The translations under genes and the position numbers were made by a program. A stretch of 64,000 bases of DNA from Verrucomicrobium sp. BvORR034 (GTDB lineage: Bacteria > Verrucomicrobiota > Verrucomicrobiia > Verrucomicrobiales > Verrucomicrobiaceae): contig NZ_BATQ01000046.1 in the NCBI RefSeq assembly GCF_000739635.1, positions 1 to 64,000 of the forward strand, written 5' to 3'. Shown one piece after another: positions 32,206 through 41,825 of the stretch. A model generated the notes under the pieces. The model saw nothing but the letters and a program-made list of their open reading frames with translations, made no database searches and had not been told where the DNA came from. Each line of letters begins with the position of its first letter. The stretch's first letter is position 1.

Positions 32206-33408
32206 TCAGTTTCGTTCTGGCGGGCATTGCGGGTCACGCAAGCGGGAGGCGATGGCCAGGGTTACTGCCATGAGAGCGGCGGCCACCCAGAACGGGGTAC
32301 GGCCATAGTGGGCGCCTCCGCGGTCGAATCCGAGCAACCAGCCGCCCAGCACGGGACCTACCGTGCGGCCGAGACTGGCGGAGGATTGGAGGAGCCCCAT
32401 CGCCCGGCCTTGCCAGGCGTTTGTCACACAACGGGAGGCGAGACCATTGAGGGTGGGTTGCACCAGGCTGTTCCCGACGGCAATCAGACAGCTCACCGCA
32501 TAGAGGCCGTACAGGCCAGTATCCAGAGGTAGCAAGATGAAGCTGACCAAGAGGATGGCCATGCCGCTGAGTGCGAGCCGGATCTCTCCGTAAGCGGGCA
32601 GCAGCTTGCGCATGACCCCGCCTTGCATGATCACCCCCACGAACCCGATGGCGGCCATGACGTAGCCCACATGCTGCTCGTCCATGCCAAAGCGCTCCTG
32701 GGCGAAGAGCGAGAACACCGCGGTCATGATGGAGAAGGCGGCGAGGCAGACGAGGTAAGACGCCGCCACCGTGAAATACATGGGGCCATCGGCGTGCTTG
32801 GGCAGTGCCGTGAGAGGCTGGGGTGCGCCATGCTGGTGACGCCGTTCCTGAGTCAGGCTTTCAGGCAAGGATGTCCAGATCAACACGGCATTGATCAGGC
32901 AAAGAATGCCCACCAGGAAGAAGGGGGCGTTCGGCGAGATCTGGGCGGCGATGCCACCCAGTGCAGGGCCGATGATGAAGCCGATCCCGAATGCCGCGCC
33001 AATCATCCCCATGGCACGGGAGCGTTCCTTGGGGCTGGTGATGTCGGCAATGTACGCCTGGGCAGCAGCCACATTCCCGCCCGATGCGCCGTCCACGATC
33101 CGGGCAAGGAAGAGAAGGGGCAGGGTATGGGCGAATCCCATGAGGAAGTATCCCGCTGCCGACCCCAGCACACTAAAGATGAGCACTGGCCGACGGCCCA
33201 CGCGGTCGGAAAGCTTGCCCCATAGCGGAGAGGCCAGGAACACCATGAGGGGGAAAACCCCTATCAGCAGTCCATTGAGAAACTCGCTCGCGCCAAAGGT
33301 CTTGGCATACAGCGGCAACACCGGAATGCAGACGCCAAATCCGATGGTGCTGAGCAGGATGGTGAGGAAGACAACCGTGAACTGAGTTTTGCGGGAAGCG
33401 GCGGACAC
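32206..33408 (-). CDS. MFS efflux transporter, TetA-like (DHA1) family
   Basis: The 400-residue protein has 12 predicted membrane helices and the MFS motif A as GKLSDRVGRRPVL. Additional DHA1/Tet motifs are IVDGASGGNVAAAQAYIADI and FGIGFIIGPALGGI. It should export a drug or metabolite by proton antiport, but no substrate can be assigned. The start is GTG at 33408. It is divergent from the GNAT-like gene at 33819 and convergent with the LysR gene. Confidence 0.85.
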   Translation of the reverse strand: MSAASRKTQFTVVFLTILLSTIGFGVCIPVLPLYAKTFGASEFLNGLLIGVFPLMVFLASPLWGKLSDRVGRRPVLIFSVLGSAAGYFLMGFAHTLPLLFLARIVDGASGGNVAAAQAYIADITSPKERSRAMGMIGAAFGIGFIIGPALGGIAAQISPNAPFFLVGILCLINAVLIWTSLPESLTQERRHQHGAPQPLTALPKHADGPMYFTVAASYLVCLAAFSIMTAVFSLFAQERFGMDEQHVGYVMAAIGFVGVIMQGGVMRKLLPAYGEIRLALSGMAILLVSFILLPLDTGLYGLYAVSCLIAVGNSLVQPTLNGLASRCVTNAWQGRAMGLLQSSASLGRTVGPVLGGWLLGFDRGGAHYGRTPFWVAAALMAVTLAIASRLRDPQCPPERN

Positions 33409-33818
33409 AGGGCGGGAACACTGCGTGTTTTTAGCTGGGCTTGCAAGTTTGCCTGAGAAAGAGAATTCAAAGCGGCTTCCTTAGAGGCGATATGGAATAT
33501 TCCCGAGGGGGCAAGGCATCTCCTCCTAGCAGGATACGGGATTGGCAAATGACTGATCGGATTGAGATCGAGCCACTTAGAACGGAAAATACGTAATCCT
33601 ACGGATACCCTTCGGCACGCCCTGCGCTATGCTCGGTGAGCGTCGTTTCAGCCTTTCACCAGTGTGTCAGCATGATCATCGGGATTTTTCATCAAGGCGT
33701 CACGGACTACGAATTCTTTACATAAGTCTGCGCGCCGCGCTCGTGCATGGAAATCCGATACTGGCCCCGAGTCTGCTTTTCTCCCCCCCAGAACCGCCTC
33801 AAAAATCCTCCCTCTTTC
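33409..33818. other. 410-bp divergent intergenic region
   Basis: It separates the MFS exporter from the GNAT-like gene. No gene is evident. It contains a small inverted repeat CGTA-ATCC-TACG at 33592-33603, in an AT-rich stretch, which is a possible regulator site. Several poor frames cross the region and do not look coding. Confidence 0.4.
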
Positions 33819-34676
33819 ATGAGCATCCGCAACGAATCCCTGGCCAGTTCCAGTGCAGAGGCAGCAATGCCTTTGGCAGGTGATCTGGCGCAGCGATTCT
33901 CTGCCACCAGGATTCTTGAGGCTGCGGGATTGGTGCTCACGGTATTGCCACCCAGTATTCAGAGCCAGTTGGCCACCACCAGTCTCTGGGTGCATGATGA
34001 AGCCCTGGCGAGGATCCAACGTTTTCGTGGGAGTGTCTATGAGGAGCAGGGGACCCTGCCGCTGGACGCAATGCGCGTGGGGCGGCGTTACACCCTGGCC
34101 TGTGATACGCAGAACTTCCACCTCGTGCTCAACGAGTCGAACGGACCTCTGGCGGCCAGCCTGCGCTTTCGGTTTTATCGGCCGGGAACCACGGCCTCAG
34201 GGCTCAAGTTATTTGAGTCGGTGAGGCGCATGCCGCCCGCTCAAGGAGTCCTCTACACCAGCACCATCAATGCTGCGGTGGCAGAAGGGCGTAGCGAGGG
34301 ACGATGGGTCGTGGAGGTGAGCGGCCTGGCTGTGGCGTCAGCTTATCACGGTCACCCTGCGATCCGGTTGTTGCCGCTGGCTGCTCTGGCATTGATCCGG
34401 TCCATGACGCCTTCATTGGTGTTTGCGCTGATCCCCCAGATGCCCTTTGCGTCATTTATTTTTGATGGGTTTCAGGAGCAAGTTTTTGGATTGGGCTCGG
34501 TGGATACGATGAGACTGCCAGCTGCCATCAGCTCTGAGCTGGACCCTCTCATGGAACACATGTTGGGATCTCATCCGCATCTGGCAAACTGCCAGCCAAC
34601 GGATGGCGATGAATCGCTGCCACCGCTGTTTTTTCAGCAAACCGGCAGCCGTCCCGGAGTGGGCACATATCGTTGA
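33819..34676 (+). CDS. Hypothetical protein, possible GNAT-fold (FeeM/autoinducer synthase-like)
   Basis: The 285-residue protein has no signal peptide and no family I can assign firmly. Residues 70-145 contain ALARIQRFRGSVYEEQGTLP, which resembles the RxRYxVY-E motif of FeeM-like N-acyl amino acid synthases and AHL synthases. Residues about 165-205 (RWVVEVSGLAVASAYHGHPA, then RLLPLAALALIRSM) look like the GNAT acyl-CoA-binding beta-alpha unit. It lies in its own transcript, divergent from an MFS exporter, with an inverted repeat in the intergenic region. The resemblance is by eye only. Confidence 0.5.
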   Translation: MSIRNESLASSSAEAAMPLAGDLAQRFSATRILEAAGLVLTVLPPSIQSQLATTSLWVHDEALARIQRFRGSVYEEQGTLPLDAMRVGRRYTLACDTQNFHLVLNESNGPLAASLRFRFYRPGTTASGLKLFESVRRMPPAQGVLYTSTINAAVAEGRSEGRWVVEVSGLAVASAYHGHPAIRLLPLAALALIRSMTPSLVFALIPQMPFASFIFDGFQEQVFGLGSVDTMRLPAAISSELDPLMEHMLGSHPHLANCQPTDGDESLPPLFFQQTGSRPGVGTYR

Positions 34677-34683
34677 GTTAGAG

Positions 34684-34752
34684 TGGCTTTGGAAAAGCCC
34701 GGCAACGTTGGGCGGAAAGGGGCTCACAATGGCTGCTTGCACTTTTGCAAGC
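34684..34752. promoter_or_regulatory. Two hairpins upstream of pckG
   Basis: One stem is GGCTTT/AAAGCC with a 3-base loop (34684-34699); a second is a perfect 7-bp stem GCTTGCA/TGCAAGC with a CTTT loop (34735-34752), ending 40 bp upstream of the pckG start. They could end the upstream transcript or affect pckG expression. Confidence 0.4.
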
Positions 34753-34792
34753 ATTGCCGAGAAGGTGGGGTTTTCCGAACGATACTGCCAAC

Positions 34793-36571
34793 ATGACCCG
34801 TCATCAGCGTCTTCAAACCTGGGTGGATGAGTGTGCCGCCCTTTGCCAGCCGGATCACATCCAGTGGTGTGATGGATCACAGGAAGAGTGGGACTTGCTT
34901 TGTGAAAAACTGGTCCAGGCAGGCACCTTTCGCCGATTGAATCCCGAGAAGCGTCCGAACAGCTTTCTCGCCTGGAGTGACCCGAACGATGTGGCCCGTG
35001 TGGAGGACCGCACTTTCATCTGCTCGAAGCGCAAGCAGGATGCGGGTCCCACCAACAACTGGGTGGAGCCCAATGAGATGAAGGCCACGCTGAAGCGGGT
35101 TTTCCGTGGTTCGATGAAGGGACGCACCATGTATGTGGTGCCTTTCTGCATGGGGCCGCTGGGTTCCAAGTTCAGCGTCATCGGCGTGCAGCTCACCGAC
35201 TCCGCCTATGCGGTGGTGAACATGAGGCTGATGACTCGCATGGGCAGTGCGGTCATTGAGCAGCTCGATGAAGATGGTGACTATGTGCCCTGCCTTCACA
35301 GCGTGGGAGCCCCCCTTGAGCCCGGGGCCAAAGACGTCACGTGGCCGTGCAGCAGTGAGAAGTACATCGTGCACTTCCCTGGTGAGCGATCCATCTGGTC
35401 CTACGGCAGCGGATACGGCGGCAATGCTTTGCTCGGGAAGAAGTGCCTCGCGTTGCGCATCGCCAGCGTGATGGGGCGTGATGAAGGCTGGATGGCTGAG
35501 CACATGCTCATCAGCGGTGTTGAGTCCCCTGATGGCAAGAAGAGCTATGTGGCGGCTGCCTTTCCCAGTGCCTGTGGCAAGACGAACTTCGCGATGCTGG
35601 TGCCTCCGCCAAGCTATGAAGGCTGGAAGGTTACCACGGTGGGGGATGACATCGCCTGGCTTCGCCCAGGGCCCGGAGGCAAGCTGCATGCGGTCAATCC
35701 TGAAGCGGGCTACTTCGGGGTGGCTCCGGGAACCTCGTGGGACAGCAATCCCAACGCCATGGCCTCGATGCGGGCTAACGCCATCTTCACCAATGTGGCT
35801 CTCACGGACGACAACGATGTCTGGTGGGAAGGCTTGAGCGAGCCGCCGGACCATCTGATCGACTGGACAGGCCAGGAATGGAGCCCCGGCTGTGATCGTA
35901 AAGCGGCGCATCCGAACTCCCGCTTCACCGCCCCTGCTTCCCAGTGCCCGACGATTGACCCTGACTGGGAGAAGCCGGAGGGGGTGCCCATTGACGCCAT
36001 CATCTTTGGCGGGCGTCGCGCCACGACCATGCCGCTGGTGTTCCAGTCCTTCAACTGGGTCCACGGCGTCTTCATCGGGGCCAACATGGGCAGTGAGATG
36101 ACTGCCGCTGCCGCCGGCACGGTGGGCAAGGTGCGCCGCGACCCCATGGCCATGTTGCCGTTTTGCGGCTACAACATGGGCGACTACTTCAAGCACTGGC
36201 TGCACATGCGGCGACGCATCAAGGACCTGCCGCGCATTTTCCATGTGAACTGGTTCCGCAAGGACGCCGAAGGCAACTTTATGTGGCCTGGCTTCGGCGA
36301 GAACATGCGCGTGCTGGAGTGGATCGTAAACCGCGGGCGTGGGCGCGGCAGGGGCCACGAAACGCAGCTCGGCTGGATGCCAAACTACGACGAGATCAAC
36401 ATGAGCGGGCTGGAGGGGATGACGCCGGAACGCTTCGAACAGCTCATGAAAGTGGAGCACAAGGAGCTGCGCCAGGAGTTGCTCAATGCTGAGGAGCTGT
36501 ATTTGGATCTATACGACTACCTGCCCAAGGAACTGGTGTATCAGCGGGAACTGCTCGCGGGAAGGTTCTAA
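34793..36571 (+). CDS. pckG: Phosphoenolpyruvate carboxykinase (GTP)
   Basis: The 592-residue enzyme converts oxaloacetate and GTP to phosphoenolpyruvate, the first committed gluconeogenic step. The nucleotide-binding P-loop is [15 protein letters not shown], and [30 protein letters not shown] and [14 protein letters not shown] are PckG landmarks. Length and sequence fit the GTP family and not the ATP family. The start at ATG 34793 is chosen because it begins the conserved domain; earlier sequence is non-coding. Confidence 0.96.
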   Translation: MTRHQRLQTWVDECAALCQPDHIQWCDGSQEEWDLLCEKLVQAGTFRRLNPEKRPNSFLAWSDPNDVARVEDRTFICSKRKQDAGPTNNWVEPNEMKATLKRVFRGSMKGRTMYVVPFCMGPLGSKFSVIGVQLTDSAYAVVNMRLMTRMGSAVIEQLDEDGDYVPCLHSVGAPLEPGAKDVTWPCSSEKYIVHFPGERSIWSYGSGYGGNALLGKKCLALRIASVMGRDEGWMAEHMLISGVESPDGKKSYVAAAFPSACGKTNFAMLVPPPSYEGWKVTTVGDDIAWLRPGPGGKLHAVNPEAGYFGVAPGTSWDSNPNAMASMRANAIFTNVALTDDNDVWWEGLSEPPDHLIDWTGQEWSPGCDRKAAHPNSRFTAPASQCPTIDPDWEKPEGVPIDAIIFGGRRATTMPLVFQSFNWVHGVFIGANMGSEMTAAAAGTVGKVRRDPMAMLPFCGYNMGDYFKHWLHMRRRIKDLPRIFHVNWFRKDAEGNFMWPGFGENMRVLEWIVNRGRGRGRGHETQLGWMPNYDEINMSGLEGMTPERFEQLMKVEHKELRQELLNAEELYLDLYDYLPKELVYQRELLAGRF

Positions 36572-36583
36572 GGCCTCGCAAAA

Positions 36584-36622
36584 CTTCAAGGTGGGAGCGG
36601 GTTTCGCGGGCTCTCCTTGAAG
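36584..36622 (+). terminator. Hairpin after pckG
   Basis: The stem CTTCAAGG/CCTTGAAG (8 bp) with further inner pairing follows the pckG stop by 12 bp. No T run follows, so it may be a weak terminator or part of the queF leader. Confidence 0.45.
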
Positions 36623-36647
36623 ATTGAAGTTTGGCATTTGAAGTTTG

Positions 36648-36660
36648 CCCCCTCTGGGGG
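36648..36660 (+). promoter_or_regulatory. CCCCC/GGGGG hairpin 11 bp before queF
   Basis: A perfect 5-bp G-C stem with a TCT loop lies 11 bp upstream of the queF ATG. The GGGGG arm overlaps the only plausible ribosome-binding purine tract, so it could lower translation. A competing GGCA/TGCC stem shares bases with it. It does not match preQ1 riboswitch sequences that I know. Confidence 0.4.
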
Positions 36661-36671
36661 TAAGCGTTTTT

Positions 36672-37133
36672 ATGACTGCTGCCGCTGACTCCCTCTCCCT
36701 TCTGGGGCGCTCTGAATCCCGACTGCCCGCTTCTCCGGATGAGGCCAAGCTGGAGACCTTTCCCAACCGCACCCCGGGGCGCAACTATCGGATCACGCTC
36801 AACTGCCCGGAGTTCTCCTCCCTGTGTCCGGTGACCGGGCAGCCTGACTGCGCGCATGTGGAGATCGTGTATGTGCCAGACCAGCTTTGTGTGGAGACCA
36901 AGTCGCTGAAGTTCTACCTCGCTGCGTACCGAAATTTCCCCTCGTTCAATGAGGCCATTGTAAATCGCATTCTGGATGATCTGGTGAAGGCGACCTCGCC
37001 CAAGCAGATGACCGTGCGCGGTGATTTTGGTGCCCGGGGTGGCATCCAGCTCAGCTGCGAAGCCCGCTACCCGGACTTCGAAGATGAGGATACTGTGGAG
37101 TGTGGCGGCGGTGGTTGCGGTCACGCTCATTGA
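36672..37133 (+). CDS. queF: NADPH-dependent 7-cyano-7-deazaguanine reductase
   Basis: The 153-residue enzyme reduces preQ0 to preQ1 in queuosine synthesis. The catalytic Cys is in FSSLCPVTGQPD, the NADPH-binding QueF motif is VETKSLKFYL, and FNEAIVNRI is conserved. Length matches the short (unimodular) type I QueF. The C-terminus has an unusual Cys/Gly/His-rich tail (ECGGGGCGHAH). It is followed after 21 bp by queC. Confidence 0.94.
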   Translation: MTAAADSLSLLGRSESRLPASPDEAKLETFPNRTPGRNYRITLNCPEFSSLCPVTGQPDCAHVEIVYVPDQLCVETKSLKFYLAAYRNFPSFNEAIVNRILDDLVKATSPKQMTVRGDFGARGGIQLSCEARYPDFEDEDTVECGGGGCGHAH

Positions 37134-37154
37134 TTGATCTTTGTTTGATCTGCC

Positions 37155-37835
37155 ATGAAGACCCTCGTCCTCCTCAGCGGTGGCATGGATTCTGTGACGG
37201 CTCTGTATTGGGCCGCACGGGAGACTGAGGTCGCGGGTTGTGTGAGTTTCGACTACGGCTCCAAGCATAATGCGAAGGAGATCCCCATGGCAGCATGGCA
37301 TGCCGAGCAACTGGGCGTGCGGCATGATGTCATCCGGCTGGATTTCATGGATCAGCTCTTTGCATCAGATCTGTTGAAGAGCGGCGGAGACATCCCTGAC
37401 GGTCACTATGAGGAGCAGAGCATGAAGCGCACGGTGGTGCCGTTTCGCAATGGCATCATGCTTGCTATTGCCTGCGGTCTGGCCGAGAGCCAGGAGGCGG
37501 GGGGCGTGGTGATTGCGGCTCACAGTGGTGATCATGCGATCTACCCGGACTGCCGGGAGCCCTTCATGCAGAGCATGGCCTCTGCCATGAAGTACGGCAC
37601 CTACGCTCAGGTGGAGTTGCTCCGGCCCTTCATCGCCCAGGACAAGGCGGGTATTGCCAAGCTCGGCGCTGCCTATGGGGTCGATTTTGTCCACACCTGG
37701 TCCTGTTACAAAGGGGGTGACATTCACTGTGGCACCTGCGGCACCTGCGTGGAGCGCCGGGAGGCGTTTCAGGACGCGGGAGTGCCAGACCCCACGGAGT
37801 ATCTGGACCACGGTCCGCTGCCTGCCAGGCCTTGA
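37155..37835 (+). CDS. queC: 7-cyano-7-deazaguanine synthase
   Basis: The 226-residue ATP-dependent enzyme makes preQ0 from 7-carboxy-7-deazaguanine and ammonia. The PP-loop ATPase motif SGGMDSVTAL is at residues 8-17, and the zinc site is formed by SCYKGG, HCGTCGTC. FDYGSKHNAKE is the typical QueC block. It lies directly downstream of queF, with folE2 elsewhere on the same strand. queD and queE are not present in this window. Confidence 0.95.
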   Translation: MKTLVLLSGGMDSVTALYWAARETEVAGCVSFDYGSKHNAKEIPMAAWHAEQLGVRHDVIRLDFMDQLFASDLLKSGGDIPDGHYEEQSMKRTVVPFRNGIMLAIACGLAESQEAGGVVIAAHSGDHAIYPDCREPFMQSMASAMKYGTYAQVELLRPFIAQDKAGIAKLGAAYGVDFVHTWSCYKGGDIHCGTCGTCVERREAFQDAGVPDPTEYLDHGPLPARP

Positions 37836-37983
37836 GGGCGGAGAGGCACTTACATACTTCTTACACACTGCTGACGGCAGTCTGACTCACGGTGCCGTAA
37901 GATGGCGGAGGATGTGGAGAACCACGCTGAAGCCACGATCAATCATGGCGGGGCGGGGTGAACCTCCTGCTCAACTTTGCGTC

Positions 37984-39372
37984 ATGAAACTACCTCTCTT
38001 TACTTTGGCAGGCGCGGCCCTTTTCGGCGCGCTTGCAGGCGTCCTGCCAACGGCCGCCGTTGCCGGGTCGCCTCCGGCTCCGGCCTCGACGCCAGCGATG
38101 GACCTTTCCGTCGAACTGGCGCACCCGCAGATCCTCGCGGGACGCAAGATGACCACCTACCTGAAGGTGGGCTTGACGGGACAGGAACTGGAGGCATCGG
38201 CAAAACGGGCTCCGGTGAATGTGACCATCGTGATCGACAAATCGGGGTCCATGGGCGGGGACAAAATGGTTCATGCCCGCGAGGCTGCCAAACAGGCCCT
38301 CGACCGGCTCGGAGCGGGGGACATGGTCTCCGTCGTCGCTTATGACGATGCAGTCTCCCTCATCTCACCTGCGACTGATCTGACGGATCGTGAGCGGGTG
38401 AAGGCGGCCATTGACCGCATTCAGGCGGGTGGATCGACCGCCTTGTTTTCCGGCATCAGCAAGGGAGCCGAGGAACTTCGACGCAACAAGCGGCCCAACC
38501 AGGTGAACCGCGTGGTGCTGCTCTCTGATGGCATGGCCAACGTGGGGCCTTCTTCTCCTCAGGATCTCGGTCGGCTCGGCGCATCCCTTGCCAAGGAGGG
38601 CATCACCGTCACCACGCTGGGCTTGGGGCTGGGTTACAACGAGGACCTGATGACGGAACTGGCCCTGCGCAGTGACGGCAACCATGCCTTCATTGAGAAC
38701 AGCCGGGACCTCGCGGGCATCTTCCAGACGGAGTTCGGCGACATTCTCTCTGTCGTGGCCCAGCGGATCCGGGTGCGTGTGCAGTGTGCGGAGGGCGTGC
38801 GTCCCGTGCGCGTGCTGGGGCGCGAAGCGGACATCCATGGCCAGGATGTGGAACTGGAGATGAATCAGATCTACGCCCGCCAGCACAAGTACCTCCTGCT
38901 GGAAGTGGAGATCCCTGAAGGGGCTGCCGATACCGATGCCCCCGTGGCTACCGCGGAGGTGACCTCCGTGAATGCGTTGACCGGTGCTGAAAATCGCAGC
39001 CTAACGCGTTCCGTGGCCCGCCGGGTGAATGATCCGGCTCTCATCGCCAACACAGTGAACAAGGCGGTCTTGGTCGAGGTGGCCCGCGCCATCTCCACGG
39101 AGAAGGAAGCTCTGGCCGTGAAGCTGAGCGACGAAGGGCGGCACGAGGAGGCGACCAAGGCCTACAATGCCGCGTGCTCCTGGTCCCTGAGCGAAGCCAA
39201 GCGTCTGGCTTCACCAGAACTGGAGAAGCTGGGGCTGAGCCAGCAGGAGCGGCTACAGATGTTCAACGCCGGCGGGGTCAGCGCCAATGCCGCACGCAAG
39301 ATGTCGAAGTCCGAAGACCTGAAGAACCGGACTCAAAACGGCCTCTCGTCCATGCCCGAGCCCAAAAAGTAG
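37984..39372 (+). CDS. Secreted von Willebrand factor type A domain protein
   Basis: The 462-residue protein starts at ATG 37984 with a signal peptide ending near TAAVAG. The VWA domain spans about residues 78-260 with the metal-ion-dependent adhesion motif Asp85-x-Ser87-x-Ser89 in VIDKSGSMGG, and VVLLSDGMANVG for the last MIDAS strand. A C-terminal beta domain and helical region follow. It resembles CoxE/vWF-type Ca-activated proteins of the envelope. The kinase/regulator pair lies 88 bp downstream in the same direction, so it may be the sensor's ligand-binding partner; that is inference. Confidence 0.8.
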   Translation: MKLPLFTLAGAALFGALAGVLPTAAVAGSPPAPASTPAMDLSVELAHPQILAGRKMTTYLKVGLTGQELEASAKRAPVNVTIVIDKSGSMGGDKMVHAREAAKQALDRLGAGDMVSVVAYDDAVSLISPATDLTDRERVKAAIDRIQAGGSTALFSGISKGAEELRRNKRPNQVNRVVLLSDGMANVGPSSPQDLGRLGASLAKEGITVTTLGLGLGYNEDLMTELALRSDGNHAFIENSRDLAGIFQTEFGDILSVVAQRIRVRVQCAEGVRPVRVLGREADIHGQDVELEMNQIYARQHKYLLLEVEIPEGAADTDAPVATAEVTSVNALTGAENRSLTRSVARRVNDPALIANTVNKAVLVEVARAISTEKEALAVKLSDEGRHEEATKAYNAACSWSLSEAKRLASPELEKLGLSQQERLQMFNAGGVSANAARKMSKSEDLKNRTQNGLSSMPEPKK

Positions 39373-39460
39373 ATTTCATGCCCCTTTCCGCCCTGTCATG
39401 ACACTTCGGGCCTGACAACCCCCCGGTTTTGGGTGTTCATGGCAGGGCCGGAGTTTGCTC

Positions 39461-41125
39461 ATGCGCTGGAGATTCACGTTTCTGTTTCTGTTGATGGTGG
39501 CGGTGCCGCTGGGTCTGCTGGCCTGGCTGGGCTACATGATGGCGCGGCAGGATGCCGCCAGGGTGCGTGAGGCATGGGTGGCCGGTCTGGGGCGGCGGAT
39601 GGATCTGGTGGACGGGTGGCTCCTGCAGGAGATGAACCGGCTGGGCAGTGACTTTGATGCGCTCCTGCAGGGGGCCGCTCTGGATGAGGCGTCTCTGAGG
39701 ACCCTGCCGCGGGAGCAGCCGCTGATCCGGCACGCTTTTCTGCTGGATGCGCGGTCGCGGTTGGTGTTTCCTCGACCCACCAGCGACGCTTCCGGTGAGG
39801 TGGCAGCCTTCCTGAGGCGCACGGCTCCCGTGTGGGAGTCGGGCGTGCGGTTCGGGCCGCAGCTCAAAGAGGCTCCTCTGGTGGTGGCAAATGACCAGAC
39901 GCTGGACCTGAACTCCAGCAGCCGGTGGGCGACCTACGTCCGGAACAAGGAGGGGAGGCCCTTGGTTAAAGGAGATTACAACAAGGAGGCACCTGCGCCG
40001 GCGGAGAGCGGCTGGCATGTCTGGTTCTACGGCAACGGGGCGCAGATGCTCTTCTGGCAGCAGCGCAATGACGGCCGGGTGGTGGGAGTGGAGGTGGAGA
40101 TGGCCGCGCTGCTCTCTCTGCTGGTGAACCGGCTCGGTCAGGCGACGGCCTCAGCACCGTCCGACGAGTTCTGGCGGCTGGTCAATGCCGATGGCGCCAT
40201 GGTGATTCATCAGTGGGGGAGTCCTCCTGCGGGCAAACCGGGGGCTGTGCCGCCTGTGGGTCGGCGGGCCTGTTCCGCGCCTCTGAGCATGTGGCAGCTG
40301 GAGGCCTACGCAGGCCAGCGGGGGATGCCGCGGGGGAATGTCCTCCCCGTATTGCTGGGAGCGGGAGCCGCAGGAGTGGCTCTGCTGGGGCTGGCCTGGA
40401 TGCTGTATCGCGAAGGCACCCGGGAGATGCGTGAAGCCCGGCGAAGGGTTTCGTTTGTGAACCAGGTGTCGCATGAGCTGAAGACACCGCTCACCAACAT
40501 CCGTCTGTACGCCGAGATGGCCCAGCAGCAGGCCGAGGCAGCGGGGGAGGAGTCGGTCGTGCGCCATCTTGCCGTGGTGGAGGCGGAGACCTCGCGACTC
40601 GGGAGACTCATTCACAATGTGCTCACCTTTGCCCGCCATCAGCGGGACCAGCTGGCGGTGCATCCCCAGCGGGTGGTGCTGGATGATCTGGTCACCCGTG
40701 CCCTGGATCTCTGGCGGCCAGGGCTGGAAGCGAAGGGGTTCGAGGTGAAAACGGACCTTCGCGCTCCCGAGCCTTTTCTCTTTGACCCGGATGCGGTGGA
40801 GCAGATCCTGGGCAACCTGCTTTCCAATGTGGAGAAATATGCCGGAGCAGGGCGCTGGCTGAGGCTGGCAACGGAAGCCAGTCCCCGCACGGTGCGGCTG
40901 GTGGTGGAAGATCACGGGCCCGGCGTGCCGAAGGCGAAGAAAGACGCCATCTTCCAGCCCTTCGTCCGGCTGCGCAATGACCTCGCTGAAGGAGCGTCCG
41001 GCACGGGCATCGGCCTGGCCATCTCCCGGGAGCTGGCCCAGTTGCACGGTGGTGGCCTGACGCTGGATGATGCCTGGACCGAAGGCGCAAGGTTTGTCAT
41101 CACCCTCCCGAACAAGCAGTCATGA
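39461..41125 (+). CDS. Membrane sensor histidine kinase (HisKA type)
   Basis: The 554-residue kinase starts at ATG 39461. TM1 is at residues 7-28 and TM2 at about 294-315, enclosing a periplasmic sensor of about 265 residues of no recognised family. The HisKA helix contains phospho-acceptor His338 in NQVSHELKTPLTNIRLY, and the HATPase domain shows NLLSNVEKYAG, DHGPGVP and GTGIGLAISRELA. Its stop overlaps the start of the response regulator gene (ATGA at 41122-41125). Confidence 0.92.
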   Translation: MRWRFTFLFLLMVAVPLGLLAWLGYMMARQDAARVREAWVAGLGRRMDLVDGWLLQEMNRLGSDFDALLQGAALDEASLRTLPREQPLIRHAFLLDARSRLVFPRPTSDASGEVAAFLRRTAPVWESGVRFGPQLKEAPLVVANDQTLDLNSSSRWATYVRNKEGRPLVKGDYNKEAPAPAESGWHVWFYGNGAQMLFWQQRNDGRVVGVEVEMAALLSLLVNRLGQATASAPSDEFWRLVNADGAMVIHQWGSPPAGKPGAVPPVGRRACSAPLSMWQLEAYAGQRGMPRGNVLPVLLGAGAAGVALLGLAWMLYREGTREMREARRRVSFVNQVSHELKTPLTNIRLYAEMAQQQAEAAGEESVVRHLAVVEAETSRLGRLIHNVLTFARHQRDQLAVHPQRVVLDDLVTRALDLWRPGLEAKGFEVKTDLRAPEPFLFDPDAVEQILGNLLSNVEKYAGAGRWLRLATEASPRTVRLVVEDHGPGVPKAKKDAIFQPFVRLRNDLAEGASGTGIGLAISRELAQLHGGGLTLDDAWTEGARFVITLPNKQS

Positions 41126-41811
41126 AAATCCTCATCGCAGAAGATGATTCCTTCACGCGGGCGGCCCTCTGTGAGGTGCTCTCGGCCGAGGGATTCGGAG
41201 TGGTGCCAGCGGCCGACGGCCGGGAGGCTTGGGAGCTCTTCAAGAGCCAGCGGCCCGACTTCGTCTGCCTGGACGTGATGATGCCTCATCTGGATGGCTA
41301 CGAGGTGTGCCGCCGCATCCGGCGGGATGATGACACCGTGCCCATCCTCTTCCTCACTGCCAAGTCGGAGGAAATCGATGCTGTCCTGGGTCTCGAACTC
41401 GGGGCGGACGACTACATGGCCAAACCCTTTGGCGTGCGTGAGATCCTGGCCCGCATCCGTGCCATCACCCGACGGACTGGCTTGCTGCGCCGGACTCAGG
41501 GATTTGAGGAGGAATTCAGCATGGGAGACCTGCGCATCGTCCCGCCAGAATTGCGGGCCTATCGTGGCGATCTGGAGATAGGCCTCAGCCTGCGAGATCT
41601 CAAGGTTCTGCGTCTGCTGAAGCGGCGCTGCGGGCGCGTGGTGGATCGCGATGAAATGGCCGATGACGTGTGGGGAGCCGACTACTACCCCGGCAGTCGT
41701 GCCCTGGATCAGCACATCTCACAGCTTCGCAAACGCATCGAGCTCGATGCCGCGCACCCGTGCATCATTCGCACAGTGCATGGGGCAGGCTACCGCTACG
41801 AGGGGCCTTGA
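41122..41811 (+). CDS. OmpR/PhoB-type response regulator
   Basis: The 229-residue regulator has receiver residues Asp51 (FVCLDVMMPHLDG), EDD near the start, and Lys101 in DDYMAKPFG. The C-terminal winged-helix DNA-binding domain is at about 130-225 (LSLRDLKVLRLLKRR, VWGADYYPGSRALDQHISQL, GAGYRYEG). It is translationally coupled to the upstream membrane kinase and should be its partner. The regulated genes are not known; the VWA gene upstream is the obvious candidate. Confidence 0.93.
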   Translation: MKILIAEDDSFTRAALCEVLSAEGFGVVPAADGREAWELFKSQRPDFVCLDVMMPHLDGYEVCRRIRRDDDTVPILFLTAKSEEIDAVLGLELGADDYMAKPFGVREILARIRAITRRTGLLRRTQGFEEEFSMGDLRIVPPELRAYRGDLEIGLSLRDLKVLRLLKRRCGRVVDRDEMADDVWGADYYPGSRALDQHISQLRKRIELDAAHPCIIRTVHGAGYRYEGP

Positions 41812-41825
41812 GACGGGCCCGGGAT

